This document shows positions 8,575 through 17,986 of a DNA stretch of 64,000 nt, in pieces. Numbering within the stretch: position 1 is the first letter of the stretch; every line of letters begins with the position of its first letter. A program made the position numbers and the translations under genes. The notes beneath the pieces were generated by a model that was not told the origin of the DNA, made no database searches, and saw only the letters and a list, made by a program, of their open reading frames with translations. This DNA is from Pannonibacter phragmitetus DSM 14782 (lineage in GTDB: Bacteria > Pseudomonadota > Alphaproteobacteria > Rhizobiales > Stappiaceae): assembly GCF_000382365.1 (NCBI RefSeq), contig NZ_KB908217.1, positions 62,001 to 126,000 of the forward strand. Reading direction: 5' to 3'.

Positions 8575-10412
8575 CGCTTTCAACGAGCCCGGAAACCCCG
8601 CAGGCCGCAGCGCCGCTCCTGACCATCGATGGCCTGACCGTCCGCTTCGGCAGCACAAAGGTCATCGAGGATCTGTCTTTCTCGGTTCAGCCGGGCCGCA
8701 CGGTTGCGGTGGTAGGTGAATCCGGCTCCGGCAAGTCGGTCACGTCCCTCTCCGTCATGCGGCTTGCAGACATGATGGGCGCAAGCTTCGATGCGGGGCG
8801 TATTCTCTTCGGTGGCCGCAATCTGCTGGAGACGTCCCAGAAGGACATGCGCAGCATTCGCGGCAAGGAGATCGCCATGATCTTCCAGGAGCCGATGACC
8901 TCGCTCAATCCGGTCTTCACCATCGGTGACCAGATCAGCGAAGTGCTGATGCTGCATGAAAAGAGCAGCAAGGCGGCAGCCCTTGCCGAAGCGCAGCGCC
9001 TGCTGGAAATGGTGCGCCTGCCCGATGCTGCCGAGCAGATGAAGCGCTATCCGCACCAGCTCTCCGGCGGCATGCGCCAGCGGGTGATGATCGCCATGGC
9101 GCTGGCCTGCCGGCCCAAGCTGCTGATTGCCGACGAGCCGACCACGGCGCTGGACGTGACCATTCAGGCGCAGATCCTCAACATCCTGCGGGACCTCCAG
9201 AAGGAACTCGGCATGGGGATGATCTTCATCACCCATGACATGGGCGTCGTCGCGGAAATGGCCGACGACGTGGTGGTGATGTGGAAGGGGCGCAAGGTGG
9301 AAGAAGGCCCGGTGGGGCAGATCTTCAACAGCCCGCAGCATCCCTATACCCAGGCGCTTCTGGCCGCCGTGCCGCGCCTTGGCAGCATGACGGGTGAGGA
9401 CTTCCCCAAGCGCCTCGCCGATCTTGCCGGAGCTGACGGCAGCATGGTGGGCAAGCAGGAGGAGCGGGTGCAGGACACCGCGCGCTATGACAGCGCGCCG
9501 CTCCTGTCGGTCAAGGACCTGTTCGTGCGCTTCGATGTGCGGCGCAACCTTCTGGGCCGCACGACGCACCGGCTGAGTGCGGTCTCCAACGTGTCGCTTG
9601 AGATCTATCCGGGCGAGACGCTGGCACTCGTGGGCGAGTCCGGCTCTGGTAAATCCACCATCGGCCGCACCATCCAGCAGCTTCAGGAAGCCCAGTCGGG
9701 CGATATCCTGTTCGGCGGGCGCAGCTTCGCGCAGATGAGCCGGGCCGAGCGCCATGCCATGCGCCAGAAGGTGCAGTATATCTTCCAGGACCCCTTCGCC
9801 TCGCTTGATCCGCGCAAGACGGTGGGCTTCTCCATTGCCGAGCCGATCCACACCCACGGCCTGATCGCCGATCCCAAGGCCGTGCGCCACCGGGTGGATG
9901 AGCTGCTGGAGCGCGTGGGGCTTGGGTCCGAGCATGCGGCGCGCTATCCGCACGAGTTTTCCGGCGGCCAGCGCCAGCGCGTGTGCATCGCCCGCGCCCT
10001 TGCCTCCAACCCGGAACTGATCATCGCCGACGAGGCCCTTTCGGCACTGGATGTGTCGATCCAGGCGCAGATCATCAACCTCTTCATGGATCTGCAGGCA
10101 GAGCGCGGCCTCGCCTATCTCTTCATCAGCCACGATATGGCGGTGGTGGAGAAGATGAGCCACCGGGTCGCGGTGCTCTTCCTCGGCCAGATCATGGAAA
10201 TGGGCAGCCGCCGCCAGGTCTTCGAGACGCCGGCGCATCCCTATACCCGCAAATTGCTCGCCGCTGTCCCGGTCGCCGATCCGTCGCGTCCGCGTGGCGG
10301 TGTGCTGATCGAGGGCGAAATCCCGAGCCCGGTCCGCCGGGTGGGGGATGAGCCTGCCATCCTCACCCACGAGGAAATCAGTCCCGGCCATTTTGCCGCC
10401 CGCGGCGCCTGA
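8571..10412 (+). CDS. Peptide-type ABC transporter, fused double ATP-binding protein (GsiA/DppD-DppF-like)
   Basis: 613 residues with two complete nucleotide-binding domains. Walker A GESGSGKS occurs at 49-56 and 355-362; ABC signatures are LSGGMRQR (~164) and FSGGQRQR (~465). Each half ends with the oligopeptide-type C-terminal extension ([24 protein letters not shown]), which defines the peptide/nickel importer family. The protein energises uptake through the two permeases encoded after the binding protein. ATGA overlap with the carboxylase gene joins transporter and enzyme genes in one operon. Comparable fusions are GsiA (glutathione) and YejF. The substrate is likely a small peptide or amide compound; the specific ligand is unknown. 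Confidence 0.93.
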   Translation: MTLSTSPETPQAAAPLLTIDGLTVRFGSTKVIEDLSFSVQPGRTVAVVGESGSGKSVTSLSVMRLADMMGASFDAGRILFGGRNLLETSQKDMRSIRGKEIAMIFQEPMTSLNPVFTIGDQISEVLMLHEKSSKAAALAEAQRLLEMVRLPDAAEQMKRYPHQLSGGMRQRVMIAMALACRPKLLIADEPTTALDVTIQAQILNILRDLQKELGMGMIFITHDMGVVAEMADDVVVMWKGRKVEEGPVGQIFNSPQHPYTQALLAAVPRLGSMTGEDFPKRLADLAGADGSMVGKQEERVQDTARYDSAPLLSVKDLFVRFDVRRNLLGRTTHRLSAVSNVSLEIYPGETLALVGESGSGKSTIGRTIQQLQEAQSGDILFGGRSFAQMSRAERHAMRQKVQYIFQDPFASLDPRKTVGFSIAEPIHTHGLIADPKAVRHRVDELLERVGLGSEHAARYPHEFSGGQRQRVCIARALASNPELIIADEALSALDVSIQAQIINLFMDLQAERGLAYLFISHDMAVVEKMSHRVAVLFLGQIMEMGSRRQVFETPAHPYTRKLLAAVPVADPSRPRGGVLIEGEIPSPVRRVGDEPAILTHEEISPGHFAARGA

Positions 10413-10455
10413 CCGTGACCCGCAGACCCGAAGCCAATCAGCAGAGGACTTGGAA

Positions 10456-11991
10456 ATGAAACTGAAGACATTGGGCATGGGCGTTGCCGCCCTTGCGCTG
10501 GCCATCTCCGGCGCATCCTTCACGGCACAGCCTGCATTTGCGGCTGGAAAGCTGACGGTTTCCTCCCCGCAGGATCCGGGCAGCTGGGATCCGATCGACA
10601 CTTTCCTCGTCGCCTGGGCCGCTGTCTCGACCAACATCTTTGAAGGCCTGACCTACCGCGGGCCGGACCTGAAGCTGGTGCCGGGCCTTGCCGAGAGCTG
10701 GGAAGAGCTGGACGAGGGCAAGCGTATCCGCTTCACCCTGCGCAAGGACGTGAAGTTCCACAATGGCGAGCCCTTCAACGCCGCGGCGGTGAAGTTCACC
10801 TTCGACCGCCTGCTGGGCGAAGAAGGTGCCAAGGGCCCGCAGCGCTCCAACTACATCGTCATCGACAGCGTCGAAGTCATCGACGATTACACGGTGGACC
10901 TGAAGCTGAAGAACCCGGATCCGGTGCTGCTGACCAAGCTGGCCGGCTATGGCGCCATGATCGTGCCGCCGCAGTATATCGCCGAGAAGGGCGAGGAGTT
11001 CTTCAACACCAATCCGGTCGGCACCGGCCCGTTCAAGTTCGTCTCCTACGCACCCAAGGCCTCCATCTCGCTGGCGGCAAATCCGGATTACTGGGGCGGT
11101 GCGCCGAAGCTGTCCGAGCTGGAATACCGCTTCATCTCCGAGCCTGCGACGGCCGTTGCCGAACTGCAGTTCGGCCGCGTTGATCTGGTGATCCCGCCCA
11201 CCATTCCGATCGGCATGATCCCCACCATCGAGAGCGACACCAACCTGGAGATCGTCAGCGTTCCCGGACCGACCGTGGATGCCCTGCGCTTCAACACCCG
11301 TGACGGCATCACCGCCGATCCGCGCGTGCGCAAGGCCATCATCATGGCCGTGGACCGTCAGGCCATCGTTCAGTCGATCCTCGCCGGTCAGGGCGCAGAG
11401 ATCGCCAGCTTCCAGAGCGCCCTGTCCTTCGGTTACGACGCTGAGCTGAAGCCTCTGCCGTTTGATCCGGAAGGCGCGCGCAAGCTGCTGCAGGAAGCCG
11501 GTGTCAAGGAAGGTACTGCGCTGCAGATCGACGTGCGCGGCAATGACGCGACCATGAACGAAGTGGCGCAGGCCATTTCCTTCTACCTGCAGTCCATCGG
11601 CCTCACCGTTTCCGTCACCCCGCATGAGACCAGCACGCTGATCAACGACATCATCCCGCAGGGCAAGACCGGCGCGATGTTCCAGCAGAAGTGGGGCGGC
11701 TGGACCTTCGATTACGACAACACCGCTTACGCCATGTACCACACGGGCGAAAAGTGGAACCCGTATGACAAGGACGAGACGCTGGACAAGCTGCTGGAAT
11801 CCCAGCGCCCGATGACCGACCGCGCAGAGCGCGAGAAGGTGCTCAAGGAAATCGGTGCCTATGTGGCCGACAAGGCGCTGGAGCTGCCGCTCTACAACAC
11901 CAACGCCATCTACGCGATCAACAAGCGGGTGAAGGGCTTCGTGCCGGCGCCGGACACGCGCCTGAAGCTCAACGAAGTCACCGTCGAGTGA
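10456..11991 (+). CDS. Peptide-type ABC transporter substrate-binding protein (SBP family 5)
   Basis: 511 residues from the ATG at 10456, preceded by GCAGAGGACTTGGAA. A Sec signal peptide is plain: basic start MKLKTLGMG, hydrophobic core, and cleavage near PAFAA-GKL at about residue 32. The mature part has the family 5 features NIFEGLTYRG, LAESWEELDEGKRIRFTLRK and VKFHNGEPFNAAAVKFTFDR. It would capture a peptide-like ligand in the periplasm. Its place between the ATPase and permease genes, behind the 5-oxoprolinase genes, suggests a pyroglutamyl or glutamyl compound, which is inference. In-frame codons upstream to 10348 are not signal-peptide-like. Confidence 0.93.
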   Translation: MKLKTLGMGVAALALAISGASFTAQPAFAAGKLTVSSPQDPGSWDPIDTFLVAWAAVSTNIFEGLTYRGPDLKLVPGLAESWEELDEGKRIRFTLRKDVKFHNGEPFNAAAVKFTFDRLLGEEGAKGPQRSNYIVIDSVEVIDDYTVDLKLKNPDPVLLTKLAGYGAMIVPPQYIAEKGEEFFNTNPVGTGPFKFVSYAPKASISLAANPDYWGGAPKLSELEYRFISEPATAVAELQFGRVDLVIPPTIPIGMIPTIESDTNLEIVSVPGPTVDALRFNTRDGITADPRVRKAIIMAVDRQAIVQSILAGQGAEIASFQSALSFGYDAELKPLPFDPEGARKLLQEAGVKEGTALQIDVRGNDATMNEVAQAISFYLQSIGLTVSVTPHETSTLINDIIPQGKTGAMFQQKWGGWTFDYDNTAYAMYHTGEKWNPYDKDETLDKLLESQRPMTDRAEREKVLKEIGAYVADKALELPLYNTNAIYAINKRVKGFVPAPDTRLKLNEVTVE

Positions 11992-12056
11992 CCTCATGAC
12001 AGCGGCTGCCGCCTGCCTGTGCGGGCGGCAGCTTTCCTGCCCGGAAGGAGAAGAAC

Positions 12057-12980
12057 GTGGCCAGTTTCCTCATCAAGCGCCTGCTGCAGGCCATTTTCGT
12101 CGTCATAGCGCTGACGCTTGTCGTCTCGTTTGCCATCCGACTCACCGGCGACCCTGCCGTGATGATGTTCCAGGGTGGCGGCAGCATGACGGAGGAAGAC
12201 CTTGCACGCATCCGCGCCGCACTGGGCACGGATCAACCGTTCTTCGTGCAGTATTTCAGTTTCCTGAAAGGGCTGCTTACCCTTGATTTCGGCCGCAGCT
12301 TCGTGGGCGGCACGCCCGTGTCGCAGCTGATTGGCGCGGCACTGCCGGCAACCCTGCTGCTTGCCTTCGTCTCCATGGCCGTTTCCATTGCCCTCTCGAT
12401 CCCGCTCGGCATCAAGGCCGCCACCTCGCGGGGCAAAGGCGTGGATCAGGCGATCCGCATCTTCTCGCTGATCGGCCTGTCCTTTCCGAATTTTTGGCTG
12501 GCCACCATGCTGGTGCTGCTCTTCGCCATCACCTTGCGCATCCTGCCGCCCAGCGGCATGACCGGCATCGAGAGCTACATCATGCCGGCGCTGACCATGG
12601 GCGTCATCCTGACTGCCACCAACGTGCGGCTGGTGCGCACCGCCATGCTGGAAACGCTGCAGTCGCAATATGTGATGGTGGCCCGTGCCAAGGGCTTGAG
12701 CGAGAGCAAGGTGCTCTACAAGCATGCGCTCCGGAACTGCGCCATTCCGCTGATCACCTATTTCGGCCTGCAGTTCGGCGGCCTGCTTGGGGGCATCGTC
12801 GTCATCGAGCGGGTGTTCAACTGGCCGGGCCTCGGTACCCTTGCCTTTGACGCGGTGGGAGCTCGAGACTATCCGCTGCTGCAGGGCGTCATCACGGTCC
12901 TCTCGCTGATGATTGTCGGCATCAATCTTCTGGTCGATATCGCCTACGGGCTGGTCGATCCCCGTATCCGGACGGAGTAA
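12057..12980 (+). CDS. Peptide-type ABC transporter permease (DppB family)
   Basis: 307 residues starting at GTG 12057 after GGAAGGAGAAGAAC. The start MASFLIKRLLQAIFVVIALT is typical of DppB/OppB permeases. Six transmembrane helices are visible, with the EAA-type loop near residues 205-225 (ARAKGLSESKVLYKHALRN) that contacts the ATPase. It forms half of the membrane channel with the next gene. The spacing to the DppC-like gene is only 5 bp. Family certain, ligand unknown. Confidence 0.93.
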   Translation: MASFLIKRLLQAIFVVIALTLVVSFAIRLTGDPAVMMFQGGGSMTEEDLARIRAALGTDQPFFVQYFSFLKGLLTLDFGRSFVGGTPVSQLIGAALPATLLLAFVSMAVSIALSIPLGIKAATSRGKGVDQAIRIFSLIGLSFPNFWLATMLVLLFAITLRILPPSGMTGIESYIMPALTMGVILTATNVRLVRTAMLETLQSQYVMVARAKGLSESKVLYKHALRNCAIPLITYFGLQFGGLLGGIVVIERVFNWPGLGTLAFDAVGARDYPLLQGVITVLSLMIVGINLLVDIAYGLVDPRIRTE

Positions 12981-12985
12981 GCGCC

Positions 12986-13834
12986 ATGGCTTCCGCAACC
13001 TCGCGCCTGTGGCGCTTCTCCAACCTTGAATTCGTGCTGGGCGCCAGCCTGACCACGGTGATCTGCCTTGCCGTCATCTTCTCCGGCCTGCTGTTCCCCG
13101 GCGGCGTGGACAAGATCGACTTCATGGCCCGCAATCTGGCGCCCTTCACCTCCTGGGCGCATCCCTTCGGCACCGATGCGCTGGGCCGCGACGTGCTGGC
13201 GCGGGTGGTGGCTGGTGGCAAGATCTCGCTGCTGGTCGGCTTCGTGTCTGTGGCCGGTGCGGTCGTCTTCGGCGTCATCATGGGGCTGATTGCCGGCTAC
13301 TACCGCGGCTTCTGGGACATGGTGGTGATGCGCTTTGCCGATCTGCAGCTCGCCATGCCCTTCATCCTGCTGGCGATCACCTTCATCGCCATCGTTGGCG
13401 GCAGCCTGACCAACACCATCATCCTGCTGATCGTCTCGCAATGGGTGCAATATGCCCGCCTTGTGCGCGGTTCGGTGCTGACCCTGCGCGAGCGGGAGTT
13501 CATCCAGTCTGCCAAGGCCATCGGCGTGCGTGACTGGCGCATCATCCTGCAGCATCTCCTGCCCAACCTGCTGGGGCCGGTGATCGTGCTGATGACGCTG
13601 AACGTGGCCAACAACATCCTGCTGGAGAGCAGCCTCACCTTCCTCGGCCTTGGCGTTGACCGCACAGTGCCGAGCTGGGGCGGCATGCTGGCCGATGGCC
13701 GCACCTATCTGCAGACGGCCTGGTGGATCAGCGTATTCCCCGGCCTTGCCATCCTGCTGACGGTGCTGGGCCTCAATCTTCTCGGCGACTGGCTGCGCGA
13801 CAGCCTCGACCCCACTGGACGCAGCACGAGGTAA
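12986..13834 (+). CDS. Peptide-type ABC transporter permease (DppC family)
   Basis: 282 residues. After a short cytoplasmic start and first helix (~18-36) comes the periplasmic signature HPFGTDALGRDVLARVVAGG (near residues 60-79), diagnostic of DppC/OppC permeases. The EAA loop is SAKAIGVRDWRIILQHLLPN near residue 180, and the end DWLRDSLDPTGR is family-typical. Second channel subunit of the importer. The downstream peptidase gene begins 4 bp after the stop, so the importer and peptidase are co-transcribed. Confidence 0.93.
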   Translation: MASATSRLWRFSNLEFVLGASLTTVICLAVIFSGLLFPGGVDKIDFMARNLAPFTSWAHPFGTDALGRDVLARVVAGGKISLLVGFVSVAGAVVFGVIMGLIAGYYRGFWDMVVMRFADLQLAMPFILLAITFIAIVGGSLTNTIILLIVSQWVQYARLVRGSVLTLREREFIQSAKAIGVRDWRIILQHLLPNLLGPVIVLMTLNVANNILLESSLTFLGLGVDRTVPSWGGMLADGRTYLQTAWWISVFPGLAILLTVLGLNLLGDWLRDSLDPTGRSTR

Positions 13835-13838
13835 GCCG

Positions 13839-15599
13839 ATGACCAGCACGACCATCTGCCTGAAAGACGCGGGCTTTTCCTCCACGCTCGACCGCCTCTC
13901 GGCGCTGCTGCGCCCCGGCATTACGGCGCTGGAGGCCTGGACCTTCGATGATCTGAAGACCCGCCGTGCCATCGAAGCGGCGCTGGCGGAAAAGGGCATC
14001 ACGGCGATCATCCGCAGTGCCTACAAGCCGCTGGTCCAGGCGGTGCTGGAGGAGGTGGATCTGGACGGCGTTGCCGCTGCAGAGCTGCGCTATCCGGTGC
14101 ATCCGCTGGCACCGGAAAACCGCTTCCGGCTGGAGGCCTATCCGCTTGCTGCCCTGATTGCGCCACGCCCGCTGACCTTCGCGGCGCTGACGGATGGCAG
14201 CCTGCAGTATGAGCTGGTGCTGACCCATCACGATGGCAGCACACAGACAGTCACCGTCCTTGCCCCCAACCGGGAGCATCAGGATCTTGCCGGACAGATG
14301 AACCTCTCCCCCTGCGGCTGGGTGAGGTTGAATGGTGATGCGGTGGGCGTGCCCTTTGAGACGCCCTACGAGGCGCTGTTTGCGCAAGCGCTGGATGCCG
14401 TCAGCGGCCATGACTGGGGCGTGGCCGAGCCCTGGTTCGAGGAACTGAACCTTGCCGTCCGCCTGCCTGCAGCTGATCTGCCCCTTGCCCATGCGCATGA
14501 GGTGATGAGCCTTGCCGAGGCGATGCACGAGGATCTGTATTTCTCGCTGCTGGAATTCTTCCAGATGAAGTCCGGCCGCCCGCAGGGCGACCGGGGGCTG
14601 AAGCCGGGGCAGATCGTGCCGGAAGTGCTTGGCGGGCAGGAGGGCTATCACCTGCGCATCGAGTTGCGTTCGCTCTCCAGCGAAACCCTGCCTGCGACTG
14701 TGCACAGCCCGGCAGAGCAGGATCTGACGCAGGCGGCTGCGCCCCTGTCTCCCGCACAGATCTCCGCAGAGCTGGCGCGGGTCGGCGGCGAGGCTTTCTC
14801 TGCGTCTTCACGCGCGGGCCGCAAGGTCGAGGCCCGTTTCCGGAAGGGAACTCATGTGCCGGTGATGATCAGCGCCGGCCAGCATGCCAACGAGACGACC
14901 GGGGTTGTGGGGGCCTTGCGCGCCGGTCAGGTTCTGGCCGCCCGTGACGGCGCGCATTTCACGCTGTCTCCGCAGGAAAATCCGGATGGCTATGCCTTGC
15001 ATCAGCGGCTGATTGCAGACAATCCCCTGCACATGCATCACGCCGCCCGCTATACGGCGCTGGGGGACGACCTCGAGTACCGCAGGCCCGAAACGGCCGG
15101 AGATCTTCTGCTGGAGAAGGCCATCCGCATTGAGGCCGAAGCGCGCACGGGTGCCCAGCTGCACGTCAACCTGCATGGCTATCCCTCGCATGAGTGGACG
15201 CGGCCGCTTTCCGGCTATGTGCCCCGGCATTTTGCCATGTGGACGCTGCCGAAAGGCTTCTTCCTGATCCTGCGCTACCTGGAGGGCTGGGAGCGGCAGG
15301 CCGAAGACCTGATGGACCGGGTGACGCTCCATCTCGCCGCCATCCCCGGCCTGCTGGAGGAAAACGCCCGCCAGATCGCGCTCTACGAAGCCCACGCAGG
15401 CGAGACCGGGTTCCGCATGGTCAACGGCTTCCCGTGCCTGTGCTCGGTGGACGCGCGCCATACGGTGCCGGTGACGCTGATCACCGAGTACCCGGACGAA
15501 ACCATCTATGGCCCGGATTTCATAACCGGCCACACCGCTCAGATGGAAACCGTCCTTTCCGCCTATGACGCCTGGCAGCAGATTATGGCTGCGGGATAA
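13839..15599 (+). CDS. M14 family zinc carboxypeptidase with long N-terminal domain
   Basis: 586 residues. The C-terminal half is an M14 metallopeptidase: zinc ligands His349 and Glu352 in GQHANETTG, the third ligand His446 in LHVNLHGYP, the NPDGY segment at 381-385, and the catalytic glutamate about Glu550 in LITEYPDE. The N-terminal ~330 residues are not recognisable to me and may set specificity or a regulatory role. No signal peptide is visible, so the enzyme should act in the cytoplasm on imported substrates. As the last gene of the pxp-importer operon it is well placed to trim peptides whose pyroglutamate is then opened by PxpABC. Amidohydrolase or deacylase activity is also possible for M14 proteins. 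Confidence 0.85.
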   Translation: MTSTTICLKDAGFSSTLDRLSALLRPGITALEAWTFDDLKTRRAIEAALAEKGITAIIRSAYKPLVQAVLEEVDLDGVAAAELRYPVHPLAPENRFRLEAYPLAALIAPRPLTFAALTDGSLQYELVLTHHDGSTQTVTVLAPNREHQDLAGQMNLSPCGWVRLNGDAVGVPFETPYEALFAQALDAVSGHDWGVAEPWFEELNLAVRLPAADLPLAHAHEVMSLAEAMHEDLYFSLLEFFQMKSGRPQGDRGLKPGQIVPEVLGGQEGYHLRIELRSLSSETLPATVHSPAEQDLTQAAAPLSPAQISAELARVGGEAFSASSRAGRKVEARFRKGTHVPVMISAGQHANETTGVVGALRAGQVLAARDGAHFTLSPQENPDGYALHQRLIADNPLHMHHAARYTALGDDLEYRRPETAGDLLLEKAIRIEAEARTGAQLHVNLHGYPSHEWTRPLSGYVPRHFAMWTLPKGFFLILRYLEGWERQAEDLMDRVTLHLAAIPGLLEENARQIALYEAHAGETGFRMVNGFPCLCSVDARHTVPVTLITEYPDETIYGPDFITGHTAQMETVLSAYDAWQQIMAAG

Positions 15600-15718
15600 A
15601 GCTCACAGGCAGGCGGGCGCCTGCGGGCATGAACGAGGAACTGGGTTTGTCACTGAGGGACGCCCCGTTTCCCCGTTGCTTAAGATCTTGGTGGAGATGG
15701 AAGGGGCGCATGTGCCTT

Positions 15719-16201
15719 TCATTTCACCAGCATCAAAGGCAGGCTGTAGCCTGCTGAATGCATGTCAGCCCAGCCATTGGTGAAGTCAAAAAAATAATAC
15801 ATGCCGGGCAAGGCCTCGGTCGATGTCCAGAACTTGGCCCCTTCTCCAAGATTGGCAGCTTCAGTGGAGGGAAAGGCACGCGTGTCGATCTTTGGGCCTG
15901 CGCATGTGTCCAGGAGAAGCGTTTGCATTTCCTCTCCGGTGGGAACCCTCCACCCGGCCCCGGCAGACAGGGCTGCCTTTCCGCCGCTTTCCTGATTGAA
16001 TGTGTCTGGCGTGCCTGTGCAGCGCCGCTGCGCCTGATCCCAGCGCATGCCCTCGGCGCAGCGTTTCCATGTCAGCCCGGTTTCCGGGTCCTGTGCTATC
16101 TCCCCCTTGAGCACAAAGCTGCGGGCCGGCTCCCTGAGGCAGGTTTCATTTGCAAGTGCGTTTCCAGAGAGAAGGGCGAAGAAAGCCAGATAACGTAACA
16201 T
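15719..16201 (-). CDS. Secreted DUF1566/Lcl-type domain protein
   Basis: 160 residues from the ATG at 16201. The N-terminus MLRYLAFFALLSGNALA is a signal peptide. The body carries the DUF1566 pattern: DPETGLTWKRCAEGMRWD, then GWRVPTGEEMQTLL and FWTSTE. Six cysteines in the mature part suggest disulfides in the periplasm. DUF1566 domains (related to C-terminal Lcl domains) occur in exported proteins of unknown role. It converges with the peptidase gene at 15599 and diverges from the phosphatidyltransferase gene. An upstream in-frame ATG at 16336 would add 45 residues without a signal; I reject it. Function unknown. Confidence 0.75.
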   Translation of the reverse strand: MLRYLAFFALLSGNALANETCLREPARSFVLKGEIAQDPETGLTWKRCAEGMRWDQAQRRCTGTPDTFNQESGGKAALSAGAGWRVPTGEEMQTLLLDTCAGPKIDTRAFPSTEAANLGEGAKFWTSTEALPGMYYFFDFTNGWADMHSAGYSLPLMLVK

Positions 16202-16416
16202 ATCTATCCCGTTACAGGTTTGCGGGGCCACGCGTCCTATGTTGCTTTTGTGACCAAAGGGTGACCCAAGACAGGCTGCGGCGAGCTGCATGACAGATAT
16301 GCCGGGCGGATGTCTGTTGAGGTATTCCTCATACAACTGGATGTGATCGATCCGGTGCGCGCATGGCAGCGTAAGCTTATGGTGGTCTCTAGTTAAGAGC
16401 AGATGTGGAGAACGAC

Positions 16417-17223
16417 GTGATCCTGTCAGAACGCCCGTCAGCCGCGCAAGGCAACAGGCCTGATGCTACCGGGCAGTTTGCTGCGGGGCAGGGAAGTGCG
16501 GTATCTCTGCGCAGAGATGCTGCCACCAGCCTTGCTCTTGTGTTTCTTGCATCGCTTTCCTTCTACGCCGCTGCATCGCTGGTCTTTCTGATCAGTTGGA
16601 AGGTTGCCGTCTCGTCCTCTGCTGTGCTGGCGGTCATGTTCGGGGGGGTGCTTCGGGGGCTTTGTCATCACCACCATGAAAAATTCGGCCCGGCCAACAC
16701 CGTAACGGCGATCCGCGCGGCGATGGTCAGCCTTGTTGCCGCGGTGGTGCTATTTGCGGAAGTGCACCGGGCAGAAGCTGCGGCTCACTGGGCACTGGCC
16801 GGGCTTGCGGCACTGGCGCTGGCACTGGACGGGCTGGATGGTTATCTGGCGCGGCGTTTCCATCAGGAATCGGAGCTCGGCGCCCGCTTTGACATGGAAG
16901 TGGATGCCTTGCTGATCCTTTGCCTTTCGGCTGCCGCATGGCAACTGGGCAAGGCGGGGCCCTGGGTGCTGCTGATCGGGCTGATGCGTTACGGCTTCGT
17001 GCTGGCGCAATACGTGCAGCCGCGCCTTGCCGCGCCGCTGCCGCCGTCCTTCCGGCGCAAGCTGGTCTGCGTGGTGCAGGTGGCGACGCTTTGCGTGCTG
17101 CTGCTGCCGCCCGTCACGGCGCCGCTCTCAATCTGGATTGCAGGGGTGGCGCTGGCAGCGCTCACCTGGTCCTTTGCGGTGGACACGGCCTATCTGCTGC
17201 GCAAGCCGGAGGCTGGCCATTGA
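16417..17223 (+). CDS. CDP-alcohol phosphatidyltransferase family membrane protein
   Basis: About 268 residues. The family catalytic motif D-G-x2-A-R-x8-G-x3-D-x3-D is complete: DGYLARRFHQESELGARFD followed by MEVD. These aspartates bind metal and CDP. Five to six hydrophobic segments place it in the inner membrane. Such enzymes move a phosphatidyl (or other phospho-) group from CDP to an alcohol such as inositol, glycerol, serine or choline; the acceptor cannot be read here. I chose GTG 16417 because GGAG lies six bases upstream; GTG 16405 also keeps the frame. The stop overlaps the TTG start of the methyltransferase gene, so the two are coupled. Confidence 0.88.
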   Translation: MILSERPSAAQGNRPDATGQFAAGQGSAVSLRRDAATSLALVFLASLSFYAAASLVFLISWKVAVSSSAVLAVMFGGVLRGLCHHHHEKFGPANTVTAIRAAMVSLVAAVVLFAEVHRAEAAAHWALAGLAALALALDGLDGYLARRFHQESELGARFDMEVDALLILCLSAAAWQLGKAGPWVLLIGLMRYGFVLAQYVQPRLAAPLPPSFRRKLVCVVQVATLCVLLLPPVTAPLSIWIAGVALAALTWSFAVDTAYLLRKPEAGH

Positions 17224-17972
17224 CCGGAAGGATCTCAGTCCGTGCCGCGCTGGGCCTAGCCCGGTCGCTCGTCATCTACTACGGCCAGCCCTTGCGGCGC
17301 CGCCAGTTGAAGCGGTTTTACCGTCAGATTGTCGCACCCGGCGATCTCGTCTTCGATATCGGCGCCCATGTCGGCAGCCGCAGCGCCACGCTGCTGGGCC
17401 TTGGCGCCGAAGTGGTGGCGGTGGAGCCGCAGCCCGTCTTTGCCCGGATGATCGAGCGCCATCTCGCCCGCCGCTTGCGCGGCTTCGAGACGGTGGCTGT
17501 GGGGGCTGAGGAGGGGGAGACGGTGCTGCACATCTCCAGCCGCCACCCGACGGTGACGACCATTTCGGACCGGTTCATGGATGGTGTGCGCGAGACGGAA
17601 GGTTTCCGCGGCGTAGTGTGGGACAGCGAGATCCGCTTGCTGGTGACGACGCTTGACCGGCTGATCGAGCGCTATGGCCGCCCGGCCTTCTGCAAGATCG
17701 ATGTGGAAGGCGCGGAGAGCGATATCCTGCGCGGCCTTTCGCAGCCCATTCCCCTTGTTGCCTTCGAATATATTCCGGCGCTGCCAGAGGTGGCGCGCGA
17801 GGCGGTGGCTCTGCTGGAAAAGCTAGGCCCCTACCGCTTTAACCGCGTGGTGGGCGAGCAGCACCGCTTTGTCAGCGGTAACTGGGTGACAGGGGATGAG
17901 GTTCTGGCAGAGATTGCAGGGCTGACGCCGGAGAGCCCCTCGGGCGATATCTATGCAAGGCTGATGAGCTGA
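17220..17972 (+). CDS. FkbM-type SAM-dependent methyltransferase, TTG start
   Basis: 250 residues from a TTG codon at 17220, four bases inside the previous gene (TTGA overlap), with GGAGG seven bases upstream; no ATG or GTG start fits as well. SAM-binding motif I is LVFDIGAHVGSRSATLLGLG (~41-60) and motif II gives VVAVEPQPV. The FkbM signature FCKIDVEGAESDILRG lies near residue 159. FkbM proteins O-methylate sugars or polyketide-like hydroxyls. The coupling to a CDP-alcohol transferase suggests a lipid headgroup or glycolipid target, which is inference. It converges with the flippase-like gene 14 bp downstream. Confidence 0.87.
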   Translation: MTGRISVRAALGLARSLVIYYGQPLRRRQLKRFYRQIVAPGDLVFDIGAHVGSRSATLLGLGAEVVAVEPQPVFARMIERHLARRLRGFETVAVGAEEGETVLHISSRHPTVTTISDRFMDGVRETEGFRGVVWDSEIRLLVTTLDRLIERYGRPAFCKIDVEGAESDILRGLSQPIPLVAFEYIPALPEVAREAVALLEKLGPYRFNRVVGEQHRFVSGNWVTGDEVLAEIAGLTPESPSGDIYARLMS

Positions 17973-17986
17973 TGCGGCTGGCCGGA

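Noticed and set aside
8580-10637. 685-codon minus-strand open frame opposite the ABC ATPase gene
   Set aside because: The plus strand carries two full sets of Walker and signature motifs, so the antisense frame is a shadow.
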